A DNA stretch of 64,000 bases from Rhodospirillum rubrum ATCC 11170 (GCF_000013085.1 NC_007643.1:691001-755000), one strand, 5' to 3'; positions 1 to 11,635 are shown, counted from the stretch's first letter. Numbers and translations: made by a program. Notes: generated by a model from the letters alone, not told the origin.

Positions 1-318
1 CCCCTGGAGCCGGCCTTGCTGGAGTCCGCCGTTTTGTGGGGGCCGGGAATGACCAATTTCGCCGAGATCGCCGCCCGCATGCAGGCCGTGGGCGCCGCCC
101 TTAGTGTCGCCGACGAGGCCGAGCTTGGGGAAAAGGTGTCGCTGCTGCTCACCGATGCCGTCGCCCGTCGCCGCATGGCCCGCGCCGCCCGGCTGTGGGC
201 CGAGGGCGAAAGGGCGGTTCTCGACCGCGTCCTTGGCTGCCTTGCCCCGTTCCTCGACGTCCTGACGCCGCTTGCCCCCACCCCCTCCCTGCGCGAGGCC
301 GGCGGTGCGCGCCCCTGA
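1..318 (+). CDS. waaA: 3-deoxy-D-manno-octulosonic acid (Kdo) transferase, C-terminal part
   Basis: This is the 3' end of a gene that begins before the window. The reading frame is open from base 1 and starts with PLEPALLESAVLWGP, the conserved segment near the nucleotide-sugar site of Kdo transferases (family pattern NPLEPA...G..V..GP...NF.EI). NFAEIA follows, then a helical tail. The enzyme transfers Kdo from CMP-Kdo onto lipid IVA at the inner face of the inner membrane. The next gene, lpxK, overlaps its end, and a waaA-lpxK pair is common in alphaproteobacteria. About 105 residues are visible, so substrate specificity cannot be judged. Confidence 0.88.
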   Translation, partial: PLEPALLESAVLWGPGMTNFAEIAARMQAVGAALSVADEAELGEKVSLLLTDAVARRRMARAARLWAEGERAVLDRVLGCLAPFLDVLTPLAPTPSLREAGGARP

Positions 319-1300
319 GTTCTGGCATAAGGACGGCTTCGCCGCCCGCCTGCTCGAACCGGTCGGGCTGGTCTATGCGGCGCTGACCCGCCACCGGGTG
401 GCCCGTCCGCCCGGGGTGCGCCTGGGGATTCCCGTCGTCTGCGTCGGCAATCTGACCGCCGGCGGAGCGGGCAAGACTCCGGTGGCCCTGGCGGTGATGG
501 ACGCCTTGCGCCGGCGCGGCGTGGTCGGGCATTTCCTGTCGCGCGGCTATGGCGGCAAGATGGAAGGGCCCGTCGCCGTCGATCCGGTGGGCCATGGCCC
601 GGAAGATGTCGGCGACGAACCGCTGCTGCTGGCCAATAGCGCGCCCTGCTGGGTCTCGCGCAACCGGGCGAGCGGCGGATTGGTCGCCGAAGGGGCCGGG
701 GCCCAGGCAGTGGTGATGGATGATGGCCATCAGAACCCCTCCCTGGCCAAGGATCTGTCGCTGGTTGTCGTTGACGGCGGTTATGGCTTTGGCAATGGCC
801 GCTATATCCCCGCCGGTCCCTTGCGCGAATCGATCGAGGCCGGGCTGGCGCGGGCCGGGGCGGTGATCCTGATCGGGTCCGATAGCGAAAATCTGGCGGC
901 GCGCATCCCGCCCCACCTCAAGGCCGGGGTGCCGCTGCTCACCGCCCGCCTGGAACCGGGCCCCGAGGCGGCGCGGCTGGTCGGGCGCAAGGTGGTGGCC
1001 TTCGCCGGCATCGGCCGTCCCGAAAAGTTCTTCGCCACCCTGACGGCTTTGGGGGCCCGGGTGGTCGCCCGCCACCCCTTCGCCGACCATTACCCTTACG
1101 CCGAAGCCGATATTCAGCCGATCCTTGACGAGGCCTATGGCCTGGGGGCGGTGCCGGTGACGACCTCGAAGGACGCGGTGCGTCTTCCCCCCGATCAGCG
1201 CCCACAGGTGGACGTGGTGGGGGTGCGGGTGGTATTCGATGAACCACTGGCTTTCGAAGCCCTGATCGACCGTCTGATCCTGGGCCGCCTCCCGTCGTAA
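305..1300 (+). CDS. lpxK: tetraacyldisaccharide 4'-kinase (lipid A biosynthesis)
   Basis: LpxK phosphorylates the 4' position of the lipid A disaccharide at the inner membrane. The P-loop region reads GNLTAGGAGKTP (about residues 50-61), the typical LpxK variant of Walker A, and DDGHQNPSL follows further on (family DDGLQ/HQ). I chose the GTG at 305 because the protein then begins VRAPEFWHKDG, the usual family N-terminus. This start overlaps the end of waaA by 14 bases and gives about 331 residues, normal for the family. A longer frame from 272 would only add a proline-rich stretch. The downstream glycosyltransferase starts 15 bases later and is probably co-transcribed. Confidence 0.92.
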   Translation: MRAPEFWHKDGFAARLLEPVGLVYAALTRHRVARPPGVRLGIPVVCVGNLTAGGAGKTPVALAVMDALRRRGVVGHFLSRGYGGKMEGPVAVDPVGHGPEDVGDEPLLLANSAPCWVSRNRASGGLVAEGAGAQAVVMDDGHQNPSLAKDLSLVVVDGGYGFGNGRYIPAGPLRESIEAGLARAGAVILIGSDSENLAARIPPHLKAGVPLLTARLEPGPEAARLVGRKVVAFAGIGRPEKFFATLTALGARVVARHPFADHYPYAEADIQPILDEAYGLGAVPVTTSKDAVRLPPDQRPQVDVVGVRVVFDEPLAFEALIDRLILGRLPS

Positions 1301-1315
1301 AAGGCTCTTTGGACG

Positions 1316-2602
1316 ATGATCAAGGTCGCCGTGCTTGTTACCCTTCCTTGGACGGCGGATGCCGGGGGGCATGTCAAGGTCTGGGAGCGTTTCGCCGAAG
1401 CCGCCGAGCCTTTCGCCGACCGGGCGTCGCTCACCGTTTATTTTCTGGGACCCACCGATCAGACGGTGGTGCGCAATCGGGCGGCCCGCTTCCGCCTGTT
1501 GCCCGCCCGCCTGGGCACCGACCGCATCCCCTTGCTCTCTCAAGGCGCCGGTCACACGGATCTATCGGGATTCCTGCCCCGGTTGGGCGGGGAATTGACC
1601 GATTACGATGTGGTGATGTCGACCGACGTGTTTTCGTTCGGGCGGACCGCCGAACGAGTCTGCGCCTCGGCGGGCATTCCTTTGGTCCATTCCGTTCATA
1701 CCGATGTCGTCCATTTCACCGAGATCTACGGCCCGAGGATCGTCACCCGGGCGCTGGGCCAGCGTCTGGGCGGCTGGATCGTCAAGCACTATCACCTGGG
1801 GCGGCGTTTCGCCGGGGGGATCGAGCGGCGCCTGCACCAGCATTGGGCGGCCTGCCGCCATATCATCGTCTCGCGCCCCCTTGATGCCGAACGGGTGCAT
1901 AAGGTCTGTCCCGAGATGCCGGTCTCCTTCCTGCGCCGCGGCGTCGATACCAAGCGTTTCGATCCGGCCCTGCGCGACCGCCTTTGGCTGGAGCGCGCCC
2001 ATGGGGTGCCGCCCAGCCGCAAGCTGCTGGTCTTCGCCGGACGGGTCGACGCCAGCAAGCGGGCGATGGTCGCGGTGCGGGCGGCGCGCACCCTGATCGA
2101 GGCCGGCCACGACGTGGGGCTGCTGCTGGCGGGAACGGGGGAAGATCTTGAACCGGCCCGGGCCCTGCTTGGGCCGCGGCTGGTCGCCCCGGGCGTCGTG
2201 CCCCAGGACGACTTGGCCCGACTGATGGCCTGCGGCGATCTTTTTGTTTTTCCCAGCGTGTCCGAGACGGCGGGCAATGTGGTGCTCGAAGCCCTGGCCT
2301 CGGGCTTGCCGGTGGTGGTTTCCGGACGGCCGGGCGGTTGCGCCGGTTTCGTCGGCGCCGATGGCGCCAATGGCCGGGTGGTCGATGACCGCGGCGGCAA
2401 TGTGGTCGAGGCTTGGCGTCGCGCCCTGGTCGAGGTGCTCAGTGGCGATGGCGAGGCCAAACGCCGCGCCGCCCGCGCCTCGGTCGAGGGGACCCGCCAC
2501 CTGTGGACCGACATCTACGAGCACGATCTGCTTGATGTCTGGGAAGCCGTGGCCGGGGGGCGGCGCGACGTTCGCGTGGACCGCGAGCGGGTGAGCGCGT
2601 AA
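1316..2602 (+). CDS. GT4-family glycosyltransferase
   Basis: A 428-residue GT-B fold glycosyltransferase. The C-terminal half carries FAGRVDASKR and the EX7E-type region SETAGNVVLEALASGLPVV, which binds the nucleotide-sugar donor in GT4 enzymes (glycosyltransferase group 1). The N-terminal half has DVVMSTDVFSFG and HSVHTDV, consistent with the acceptor domain of the MGDG or diacylglycerol glucosyltransferase/UGP-like subgroup, though I cannot name the acceptor. No signal peptide or transmembrane segment is seen, so it should act at the cytoplasmic membrane face. It follows lpxK closely, which suggests envelope glycolipid or polysaccharide synthesis; this is inference from context. Confidence 0.8.
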   Translation: MIKVAVLVTLPWTADAGGHVKVWERFAEAAEPFADRASLTVYFLGPTDQTVVRNRAARFRLLPARLGTDRIPLLSQGAGHTDLSGFLPRLGGELTDYDVVMSTDVFSFGRTAERVCASAGIPLVHSVHTDVVHFTEIYGPRIVTRALGQRLGGWIVKHYHLGRRFAGGIERRLHQHWAACRHIIVSRPLDAERVHKVCPEMPVSFLRRGVDTKRFDPALRDRLWLERAHGVPPSRKLLVFAGRVDASKRAMVAVRAARTLIEAGHDVGLLLAGTGEDLEPARALLGPRLVAPGVVPQDDLARLMACGDLFVFPSVSETAGNVVLEALASGLPVVVSGRPGGCAGFVGADGANGRVVDDRGGNVVEAWRRALVEVLSGDGEAKRRAARASVEGTRHLWTDIYEHDLLDVWEAVAGGRRDVRVDRERVSA

Positions 2603-2627
2603 AAAGGGCGCTCAACCACCCTGGGGC

Positions 2628-4478
2628 TTGCGCGGTTTGTCGGTCGATTTCCTTATCGTTCAGTTTCTGGGCGGGCTGGCCAGCGCCTCGTCGCTGTTCC
2701 TGGTCGCCGCCGGGCTGTCGATCATTTTTGGCGTGACCCGGGTGGTGAATTTCGCCCATGGCACGCTGTTCATGATCGGCGCCTATCTGGCCTATACCCT
2801 GGCCGAGACCCTGGGCCTTGGCTTCTGGCCGGCCCTGCTGCTGGCGCCGCTGGCCGTCGGCGGCCTGGGCGCCCTGATCGAGATCGGCCTGCTGCGGCGG
2901 ATCTATCGCGCCCCCGAGCTTTTCCAACTGGTCGCCACCTTCGCCCTGGTGCTGATCGCTAGCGACGTGGTGCCGATGATCTGGGGGCCGGAGGACCTGT
3001 TGGGGCCGCGCGCCCCGGGCCTGGGCGGCGCCGTAAGCGTGATGGGCCGGGCGGTTCCCGAGTATGATCTGTTCCTAATCGCCCTGGGACCCCTGGTTCT
3101 GGGCGCCCTGTGGCTGGTGTTCACCCGCACCCGCTGGGGCCTGCTGGTGCGCGCGGCGACCGAGGACCGCGAGATGGTGGCGGCGCTCGGCACCGATCAG
3201 CGCTGGCTGTTCACCGGGGTCTTCGCTCTTGGCGCGCTGCTGGCCGGCCTGGGCGGTGCCCTGGCCCTGCCGCGCGAGGCCATCGGCCATGGCATGGACG
3301 CCGGGGTGATCGTTCAGGCTTTCGTCGTTGTCGTCGTCGGCGGCATGGGCAGCGTGCCCGGCGCCTATCTGGCCGCCGTGCTGCTGGGGCTGGTCAACGC
3401 CTTCGGTGTCGCCTTCTTTCCCCAGGGCACGCTGGTGACCATGGGGCTGGTGATGGGGGCGGTGCTGATCGTGCGTCCGCGCGGCCTTCTTGGCCGGATC
3501 GAAAGCGAGGGCGGCGTTTCCGCCGTGGGACCGGGGCCCCGGCTGCGTCCGGCGAGCGGCAAAGGCCGGCTGCTGTGGGGCCTGGGCGTGGTCCTGGTGC
3601 TCGCCGCGCCACGGTTTCTCGATGCCTATGGCCTGTCGCTGCTGTGCGAGGCGCTGATCCTGGCGCTGTCGGCCAGCGCCTTGCAGCTGCTGATGGGGAC
3701 CGGCGGCATGGTCAGCTTCGGCCATGGGGCGTTCTTTGGCCTGGGGGCTTACGGAACGGCGGTGGCGGTGGTTCAGGGCGGGCTGTCTCTGCCCATCGCC
3801 CTGGCCTGCGCGCCCTTGGCCGGGGGGCTGGGCGGGCTGCTGGTCGGTTGGCTGATCAGCAGGCTGTCGGGGGTTTATCTGGCGATGCTGACCCTGGCCT
3901 TCGCCGAAATCATCCATGCCCTGGCCATTCAGGCGGTTGGGGTGACCGGCGGCGACAATGGCCTGATCGGCGTCTGGCCGCCGCCCTGGGCCGGTGATCC
4001 CGCCGTGTTTGCCTGGTTGGTGATGGCGATCTGCCTGCCCGCGCTGTTTGGTCTGCGCGCCCTGGCCCTTGGCGAATTCGGCCGCCGCCTGCGGGCCCTG
4101 CGCGATGCCCGCAGCCGGGCCGAGGCCAGCGGCATTGCCGCCGCCCGCCTGCACGCGCTCACCTTCGCCATCGTCGGCGCCGGCGCCGGGTTGGCCGGCG
4201 GGCTGTTCGCCTTCCTCAAGGGCAGCGTCTTTCCGGCGATCACCGCCATTCCAACCAGTGTCGACGCCCTGGTGATGGTGCTGCTGGGTGGCCTGCATGC
4301 CCTGGCCGGACCGCTGGTCGGCGCCTTCTTGTATTTGGGCCTGGAATCGGTGGTCGCGGCGCGTACCGATCTTTGGCAATTGGTGGTCGGGCTGGTGGTG
4401 CTCGGGCTGGTGCTGGTCTTCCCGCAAGGGGTGGCCGGCGCCGCCGGGCGATTGGCGCGCCGGGGACGGCCCCAATGA
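2628..4478 (+). CDS. fused LivH-LivM type ABC transporter permease
   Basis: One 616-residue protein joins two permease subunits that are usually separate. Residues about 1-285 are LivH-like (VVNFAHGTLFMIGAYLAY near residue 37 and GGMGSVPGA near residue 238). A short polar linker rich in Gly, Arg and Pro follows. Residues about 310-600 are LivM-like, with MVSFGHGAFFGLGAY near residue 365. All parts are strongly hydrophobic, with many membrane spans. The family imports branched-chain amino acids, urea or short amides; the substrate here is unknown. The start is uncertain: TTG at 2628 or at 2637, neither with a clear ribosome site. The ATPase gene overlaps its stop codon. Confidence 0.85.
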   Translation: MRGLSVDFLIVQFLGGLASASSLFLVAAGLSIIFGVTRVVNFAHGTLFMIGAYLAYTLAETLGLGFWPALLLAPLAVGGLGALIEIGLLRRIYRAPELFQLVATFALVLIASDVVPMIWGPEDLLGPRAPGLGGAVSVMGRAVPEYDLFLIALGPLVLGALWLVFTRTRWGLLVRAATEDREMVAALGTDQRWLFTGVFALGALLAGLGGALALPREAIGHGMDAGVIVQAFVVVVVGGMGSVPGAYLAAVLLGLVNAFGVAFFPQGTLVTMGLVMGAVLIVRPRGLLGRIESEGGVSAVGPGPRLRPASGKGRLLWGLGVVLVLAAPRFLDAYGLSLLCEALILALSASALQLLMGTGGMVSFGHGAFFGLGAYGTAVAVVQGGLSLPIALACAPLAGGLGGLLVGWLISRLSGVYLAMLTLAFAEIIHALAIQAVGVTGGDNGLIGVWPPPWAGDPAVFAWLVMAICLPALFGLRALALGEFGRRLRALRDARSRAEASGIAAARLHALTFAIVGAGAGLAGGLFAFLKGSVFPAITAIPTSVDALVMVLLGGLHALAGPLVGAFLYLGLESVVAARTDLWQLVVGLVVLGLVLVFPQGVAGAAGRLARRGRPQ

Positions 4479-5254
4479 TCCCGCCCGCGCCAACGGGGGC
4501 GCCGCCGCTGCTGGTGGTCGACGGGCTGGTCAAGGCCTTTGGCGGGGTGCGCGCCGTCGATGGCGTGTCGTTCGTTTTGCGGGCGGGCGAGAGCGCGGCG
4601 CTGATCGGCCCCAATGGCGCGGGCAAATCGACGCTGTTTTCGCTGATCGCCTGCCAGCGACGCCCCGATGCCGGGACGGTGCGGATGGAGGGGCGCCTGC
4701 TGACCGGCCGCCCAGCCCATGCCCTGGCCGGCTATGGCATCGGCCGCACCTTCCAGATCGCCCGGGCCTTTTCGTCGCTGGGGGTTTTCGAGGCGGCGCG
4801 CACGGCGGCGCGGGTCGGCCTGCCCCGGGCCGAGGCCGACCGCCGGGCCGGCGATCTGATTGCCCGCCTGGGATTGACCGGTCTGGCCGACGCCACGGTA
4901 GCGACACTTTCCTATGGCGATATCAAGCGGCTGGAATTGGCGATCGCCCTGGCCGGACGCTGCCGGCTGCTGCTGATGGACGAACCGGCCGCCGGCATGG
5001 CCCCGGCCGAACGCCGGGCCCTGATGGAGCTGGTTGGCGCCCTCGCCGCCGAGGAGGGGGTGACGGTGTTGTTCACCGAACACGACATGGATGTGGTGTT
5101 CGGCCACGCCCGCCGGGTGATGGTGCTCCACCACGGCCGGTTGATCGCCGATGGCCCGCCAGAGCGGATTCGCGCCGATTCCCGGGTGCGGTCGGTCTAT
5201 CTGGGCGAGAGTGCGGGCGATAGCAATCCGTCGGATCCGGATCAGCCGACTTGA
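4475..5254 (+). CDS. LivG-type ABC transporter ATP-binding protein
   Basis: A 259-residue ATPase of the branched-chain amino acid transporter class. Walker A is GPNGAGKST near residue 44, the signature region is LSYGDIKRLELAIAL, and Walker B is LLLMDEPAAGM. The internal G(I/R)TFQ segment (GIGRTFQIARAF) and the C-terminal region resemble LivG. ATG at 4475 overlaps the permease stop (ATGA), so translation is coupled. Unlike canonical Liv systems there is no LivF ATPase and no periplasmic binding protein next to it: the next gene is groES. The ATPase may homodimerise or pair with a LivF encoded elsewhere. Confidence 0.85.
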   Translation: MIPPAPTGAPPLLVVDGLVKAFGGVRAVDGVSFVLRAGESAALIGPNGAGKSTLFSLIACQRRPDAGTVRMEGRLLTGRPAHALAGYGIGRTFQIARAFSSLGVFEAARTAARVGLPRAEADRRAGDLIARLGLTGLADATVATLSYGDIKRLELAIALAGRCRLLLMDEPAAGMAPAERRALMELVGALAAEEGVTVLFTEHDMDVVFGHARRVMVLHHGRLIADGPPERIRADSRVRSVYLGESAGDSNPSDPDQPT

Positions 5255-5279
5255 CAAAACGGCCCCAGAGGCCTAGGTA
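5251..5279 (+). promoter_or_regulatory. putative groESL promoter
   Basis: TTGACA at 5251-5256 is a perfect -35 box. The region 17 bases downstream (TAGGTA, 5274-5279) is a weak -10, and the CIRCE operator begins immediately after it. The -35 overlaps the stop codon of the preceding ATPase gene. The -10 assignment is uncertain; an RpoH-type promoter has not been excluded. Confidence 0.5.
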
Positions 5280-5280
5280 T

Positions 5281-5307
5281 TTAGCACTCGCCGGGTGGGA
5301 GTGCTAA
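5281..5307 (+). promoter_or_regulatory. CIRCE operator (HrcA binding site)
   Basis: TTAGCACTC, nine bases, then GAGTGCTAA: a perfect match to the CIRCE inverted repeat. It lies 68 bases before the groES start codon. CIRCE is bound by the HrcA repressor, so groESL here should be derepressed by heat or unfolded protein. hrcA itself is not in the window. Confidence 0.97.
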
Positions 5308-5374
5308 CAGGCCCCCGCCGACGACGCATTTTATCGGCAGATCCAAGATTTGCAAATCCGACGGAGGCTATTCC

Positions 5375-5662
5375 ATGAAGTTCCGCCCGCTGCACGACCG
5401 CGTCCTCGTCAAGCGCCTTGAAGGCGAAGAGAAGACCGCTGGTGGCATCATCATCCCCGACACCGCCAAGGAAAAGCCCATGGAGGGCGAAGTTGTGGCG
5501 GTTGGGTCCGGCGCCCGCGGCGACGACGGCAAGGTGGTTGCTTTGGACGTGAAGGCCGGTGACCGCATCCTGTTCGGCAAGTGGTCCGGTACCGAAGTCA
5601 AGATCGATGGCACCGATTTCCTGATCATGAAGGAATCGGACATCATGGGCATCGTCGCCTAA
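5375..5662 (+). CDS. groES: co-chaperonin GroES
   Basis: 95 residues, the normal length of Cpn10. It begins [16 protein letters not shown] and contains the mobile loop [18 protein letters not shown] (about residues 18-35), which docks onto GroEL, and ends with [15 protein letters not shown]...ESDIMGI. GGAGG lies nine bases before the ATG. The heptameric lid closes the GroEL folding chamber in the cytoplasm. It forms an operon with groEL and is controlled by the CIRCE element upstream. Confidence 0.98.
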   Translation: MKFRPLHDRVLVKRLEGEEKTAGGIIIPDTAKEKPMEGEVVAVGSGARGDDGKVVALDVKAGDRILFGKWSGTEVKIDGTDFLIMKESDIMGIVA

Positions 5663-5699
5663 CTGACGAAGCCTGTCCGCCCGATCTCCGGCTTAGTGA

Positions 5700-7388
<1,689 letters not shown>

Positions 7389-7416
7389 GCCCAACCGCCT
7401 CTCGCCAAGCGCCAAA

Positions 7417-7453
7417 GGAAAGGGCCGTCTCCGCAAGGAGGCGGCCCTTTTCC
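7417..7453 (+). terminator. rho-independent terminator of groESL
   Basis: A 14-bp stem (aaagggccgtctcc, loop gcaa, ggaggcggcccttt, one G-T pair) ends in a short T run, 29 bases after the groEL stop codon. Confidence 0.85.
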
Positions 7454-7472
7454 ATTGTGAGGGGGGGGATCA

Positions 7473-7532
7473 GAGCAAATCCCAAGCGATCTGAACCAGA
7501 TTGCGACGACGATTTGCTTGACTATCAAGCTC
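7473..7532 (+). repeat. dispersed palindromic repeat, family A, copy 1
   Basis: The unit contains gagcaaatccc, a small central palindrome (gatctgaaccagatt) and gcgacgacgatttgc, and is bounded by agagc/gctct. Related sequences occur at 18533-18583 and 33556-33599 (both inverted) and at 38877-38941, all between genes. This copy lies in the convergent space between groEL and the opp operon. Confidence 0.8.
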
Positions 7533-7533
7533 T

Positions 7534-7583
7534 AGAGCGGGATGGCGAAAAGTGTGCGCGGTTTTCGCCTAAAATCCCGCTCT
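7534..7583 (+). repeat. palindromic intergenic element, family B
   Basis: Ends agagcgggat and atcccgctct are inverted repeats; the interior ggcgaaaa/ttttcgcc is a second inverted repeat. The type (gcgggat-gcgaaaa...tttcgc-atcccgc) is, to my knowledge, widespread between genes in alphaproteobacteria. Diverged relatives in this window are at 11514-11567 and 33491-33540. Confidence 0.7.
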
Positions 7584-7595
7584 AACATATAGATT

Positions 7596-7644
7596 TAGAT
7601 CAGGATTCAGATTTCAGGTCGATCAGACCTGAAATCATCCTGAT

Positions 7645-7647
<3 letters not shown>
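7596..7647 (-). terminator. long hairpin at the end of the opp operon
   Basis: tagatcaggat plus atttcaggtc pairs with gacctgaaat plus catcctgatcta around a five-base loop, giving an imperfect stem of about 21 bp. It overlaps the oppF stop codon. There is no long T run, so it could be a processing or 3'-protecting structure rather than a classical terminator. Confidence 0.5.
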
Positions 7648-8657
<1,010 letters not shown>

Positions 8658-8661
<4 letters not shown>

Positions 8662-9650
8662 CGCGCGCTCCCTCCGTCATGGGGAAAGTAACAGGCGCAC
8701 AGCCGGCCCGCACCGATCGGCATCGGCGGCGGCGGCGCCTCGGCGCATTGGGCCATGCGGTTGGAACAGCGGTCCTGGAAGGCGCAGCCCGCCGGCAGGT
8801 TCTGCAGATTGGGCGGCTGGCCGGGGATGGCGTAAAGGGTTTCCCCCGGCACCCCGTCCAGGCGCGGCATCGAGCGCAACAGCCCATGGGTATAGGGATG
8901 GCGGGCGTCGTAGAACACCTGATCGACCGTGCCGGTTTCGGCGATCCGTCCGCCATATAGCACCAGAACCCGGTCGGCCAGCCCGGCGACCACCCCCAGA
9001 TCATGGGTGATCAGCACGATGGCGGTGTCGATTTCCGCCTTCAGGGTGTTGAGCAGGGCGAGGATCTGGGCCTGGACCGTGACATCAAGCGCCGTCGTCG
9101 GCTCGTCGGCGATCAGCACCTCGGGCGAGCAGAGCAGGGCGATGGCGATCATCACCCTTTGGCGCATGCCGCCCGAGAATTCATGGGGATAAAGGCCGAT
9201 GCGGCGGGCGGCCTCGGGGATGCCGACCTTTTCCAGCATCCCGATCGAGTGCGCCCGCGCCTCGGCCCGGCCCAGGCCCTTGTGTTCGATCAGCACCTCG
9301 GTCATCTGGCGCTCGACCGTCAGGAAGGGATTGAGCGCGGTCATCGGGTCTTGAAAGATCATCGCCATGCGACTGCCGCGAATGGCATTCAGCTCGCGCC
9401 GGCTGAGCTTTAACAGGTCTTGCCCGCAAAACAGCGCCCGGCCCGACACCTGACCATTGCGGGCGAGCAGGCCCATCAGCGACAGGAAGATCTGGGTCTT
9501 GCCCGAGCCCGATTCGCCGACCACCGCCAGGGTCTCGCCGCGATTGAGGGTGAACGACAGGTCGTTGACCGCCTTGACCTCGCCATCGGGCGTGGAAAAG
9601 CGGGTGTCGAGGTGGGTCACTTCGAGGATGGGTGAGGGGGTCTCAGTCAT
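8658..9650 (-). CDS. oligopeptide/dipeptide ABC transporter ATPase, OppD/DppD type
   Basis: 330 residues starting [18 protein letters not shown]. Walker A is GESGSGKT, the signature [15 protein letters not shown] and Walker [19 protein letters not shown]. The C-terminal cysteine cluster [14 protein letters not shown] belongs to the oligo_HPY domain. The frame stays open far upstream into oppC, but the domain begins only after the ATG at 9650, which overlaps the oppC stop. It acts at the cytoplasmic face of the inner membrane together with OppF. Confidence 0.92.
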
Positions 9651-10558
9651 TACCGATCCTTCGGATCGAGAGCGTCGCGCAAGCCGTCGCCAATGAAATT
9701 GAAGCACAACAAGGTGAGCGCCAGGAAAAAGGCCGGGAACAGCAGCATCCACGGCGAGACCTCCAGAACCCTCGCCCCTTCCGAAATCAGCACGCCCCAG
9801 CTGGTCAGCGGCTCTTGCACGCCAAGGCCAAGGAACGACAGGAAGCTTTCGGTCAGCACCACCTGGGGAATGGTCAGGGTGGCATAGACGATCACCGGCC
9901 CCAGGATGTTGGGAATGACGTGGCGGCGGATGATCGTGGCGTCGGAGACGCCGATGGCGTGGGCGGCCTCGATGAATTCCTTGCGGGTGACCGCCATGGT
10001 CTGACCGCGGACGATGCGGGCCATGGTCAGCCATTCCACCGCGCCCAGGGCGACGAAGATCAGGAAGATGTTGCGGCCGAAAACCACCATCAACATGATG
10101 ACGAAGAACATGAAGGGCAGGGAATACAGCACATCGACGAAGCGCATCATCAGCATGTCGACGCGCCCGCCGAAATAGCCGGCGATAGCGCCATAGACGA
10201 CGCCGATGACCAGACTGACCGTGGTGGCGATCACGCCGACGGCCAGCGAGACCCGGGCGCCGTAAAGCGTGCGCACGAACAGGTCGCGGCCGTTGCCATC
10301 GGTGCCGAACCAGAAGCCATTGGCGAAATCGGGCGGCATCTGGATGGCCTCCCAATAGATCTCGTCATAGGGATGGGGCGACAGCAACGGGCCGACCACC
10401 GCTAGGGCGAGGATGGCGATCAGGATGACCAGCGAGGTCATCGCCGCCCGATTGCCATAGAAGCGCCGGCGGGCGTTCTTCCACAGGCTACGCGGCGGCG
10501 GCAGGCTGGGATCGGCGGGCAGAAGGGCGTTGGCCGCCCGGGCGCGGAACCCGATCAT
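9650..10558 (-). CDS. peptide ABC transporter permease, OppC/DppC type
   Basis: 302 residues from the ATG at 10558 (MIGFRARAANALLP). It has an N-terminal membrane segment (VILIAILALAVVGPLL) and the permease core with the EAA-type loop EFIEAAHAIGVSDATIIRRHVIPNI near residue 195. The total of about six membrane spans is usual. A long upstream extension of the frame runs inside oppB and is not used. It pairs with OppB to form the channel. Confidence 0.92.
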   Translation of the reverse strand: MIGFRARAANALLPADPSLPPPRSLWKNARRRFYGNRAAMTSLVILIAILALAVVGPLLSPHPYDEIYWEAIQMPPDFANGFWFGTDGNGRDLFVRTLYGARVSLAVGVIATTVSLVIGVVYGAIAGYFGGRVDMLMMRFVDVLYSLPFMFFVIMLMVVFGRNIFLIFVALGAVEWLTMARIVRGQTMAVTRKEFIEAAHAIGVSDATIIRRHVIPNILGPVIVYATLTIPQVVLTESFLSFLGLGVQEPLTSWGVLISEGARVLEVSPWMLLFPAFFLALTLLCFNFIGDGLRDALDPKDR

Positions 10559-11481
10559 CGCGCTCTCCGCAGCTTGGGGTCGATCAGGCCATACAGCAGA
10601 TCGACGGCGAGATTGAGCAAGATGATCAGGCTGGCGTAAACGATCACCACCCCCATCACCACCGGATAGTCGCGGTTGAGCGCGGCATTGACGAAATAGG
10701 TGCCGATGCCCGGGACGGCGAAGATCGTCTCCACCACCACCGAGCCGGTGGTCACCGCCGCCGCCGCCGGTCCCAGATAGGACACCACGGGCAGCAGCCC
10801 GGCTTTCAGGGTGTGACGCATCACCACCAGCCGCTCGCCCAGGCCCTTGGCCCGCGCCGTGCGCACGAAGTTCGAGCGTAGCACCTCGACCATCGATCCC
10901 CGGGTCAACCGGGCGATATAGGCGATCTGCGGCAGGGCGAGGGCGAAGATCGGCAGGATCTTGTAGCGTAAGGCGCCATCGCCCCAGCCCGAGGTCGGCA
11001 AGATCCCCCAATAGACGCCAAGCACCAGCGACAACAGCGGCGCCATGACGAAATTGGGAATGACGATGCCGACCATCGCCACCCCCATCACCGCGAAATC
11101 GCCGGCCTCGTTCTGATGGAGGGCGGCTAGGGTGCCCAGGGTCACGCCGACGCTTAAGGCCAGGATCAGCGCCGCCAGCCCCAGTTGGATCGAGGCCGGC
11201 GCCCCGGCCAGGATCAACTCGCTGACCGAAAAATCACGGATCTTGAACGAGGGACCGAAATCGCCGTGAAGAATGCCGCCCAGGTAAAGGGCGTATTGGT
11301 CGATCAGTGGCTTGTCGAGATTATAGGCGGCCAGGATGTTCTTTTCGATTTCGGGCGGCAGGGCGCGTTCGGAATCGAAAGGACCGCCTGGCGCGATGCG
11401 CATCATGAAAAAGGCGACGGTGATGATGACCAGCAAGGTGGGTACGGCGATCATCAGCCGCTTGAGGATAAAACGTAGCAT
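10555..11481 (-). CDS. peptide ABC transporter permease, OppB/DppB type
   Basis: 308 residues beginning MLRFILKRLMIAVPTLLVI, the classic OppB N-terminus. The EAA loop is NFVRTARAKGLGERLVVMRHTLKAGLLPV. It overlaps oppC by four bases. A 179-base gap containing repeat sequences separates it from oppA, as is common where the binding protein is made in excess. Confidence 0.93.
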   Translation of the reverse strand: MLRFILKRLMIAVPTLLVIITVAFFMMRIAPGGPFDSERALPPEIEKNILAAYNLDKPLIDQYALYLGGILHGDFGPSFKIRDFSVSELILAGAPASIQLGLAALILALSVGVTLGTLAALHQNEAGDFAVMGVAMVGIVIPNFVMAPLLSLVLGVYWGILPTSGWGDGALRYKILPIFALALPQIAYIARLTRGSMVEVLRSNFVRTARAKGLGERLVVMRHTLKAGLLPVVSYLGPAAAAVTTGSVVVETIFAVPGIGTYFVNAALNRDYPVVMGVVIVYASLIILLNLAVDLLYGLIDPKLRRAR

Positions 11482-11513
11482 GGCTCAACGCCCCGGCTTC
11501 GCTTCGGGGAGGC

Positions 11514-11635
11514 GAGAGCTTTGAGCGGAAAAGGCGATACCGGTTGTCCGGGCGATCGCCGCTCTCTCTCATCGACCCCGGAGCGAACACTCCGCGCAAA
11601 AGGGGGGCCCTTTCAACGCGGTTCGCTCCTGGGCC
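11514..11635 (+). repeat. mosaic repeat (families B and C) between oppB and oppA
   Basis: 11514-11567 (gagcggaaaaggcgataccggtt...gatcgccgctc) resembles 33491-33540. 11590-11630 (ctccgcgcaaaaggg ... ccctttcaacgcgg) resembles 33631-33665. Both modules recur in the same order beside EAL gene 33727-36912, so they look like linked modules of one mosaic element. The B module can form a hairpin in the oppA-oppB leader. Confidence 0.6.

Noticed and set aside
149..1555. Long minus-strand ORF of 468 codons opposite lpxK and the glycosyltransferase
   Set aside because: It is the GC-rich shadow of well-supported plus-strand genes; the translation is low-complexity (His/Gly/Arg/Gln-rich) and shows no family.
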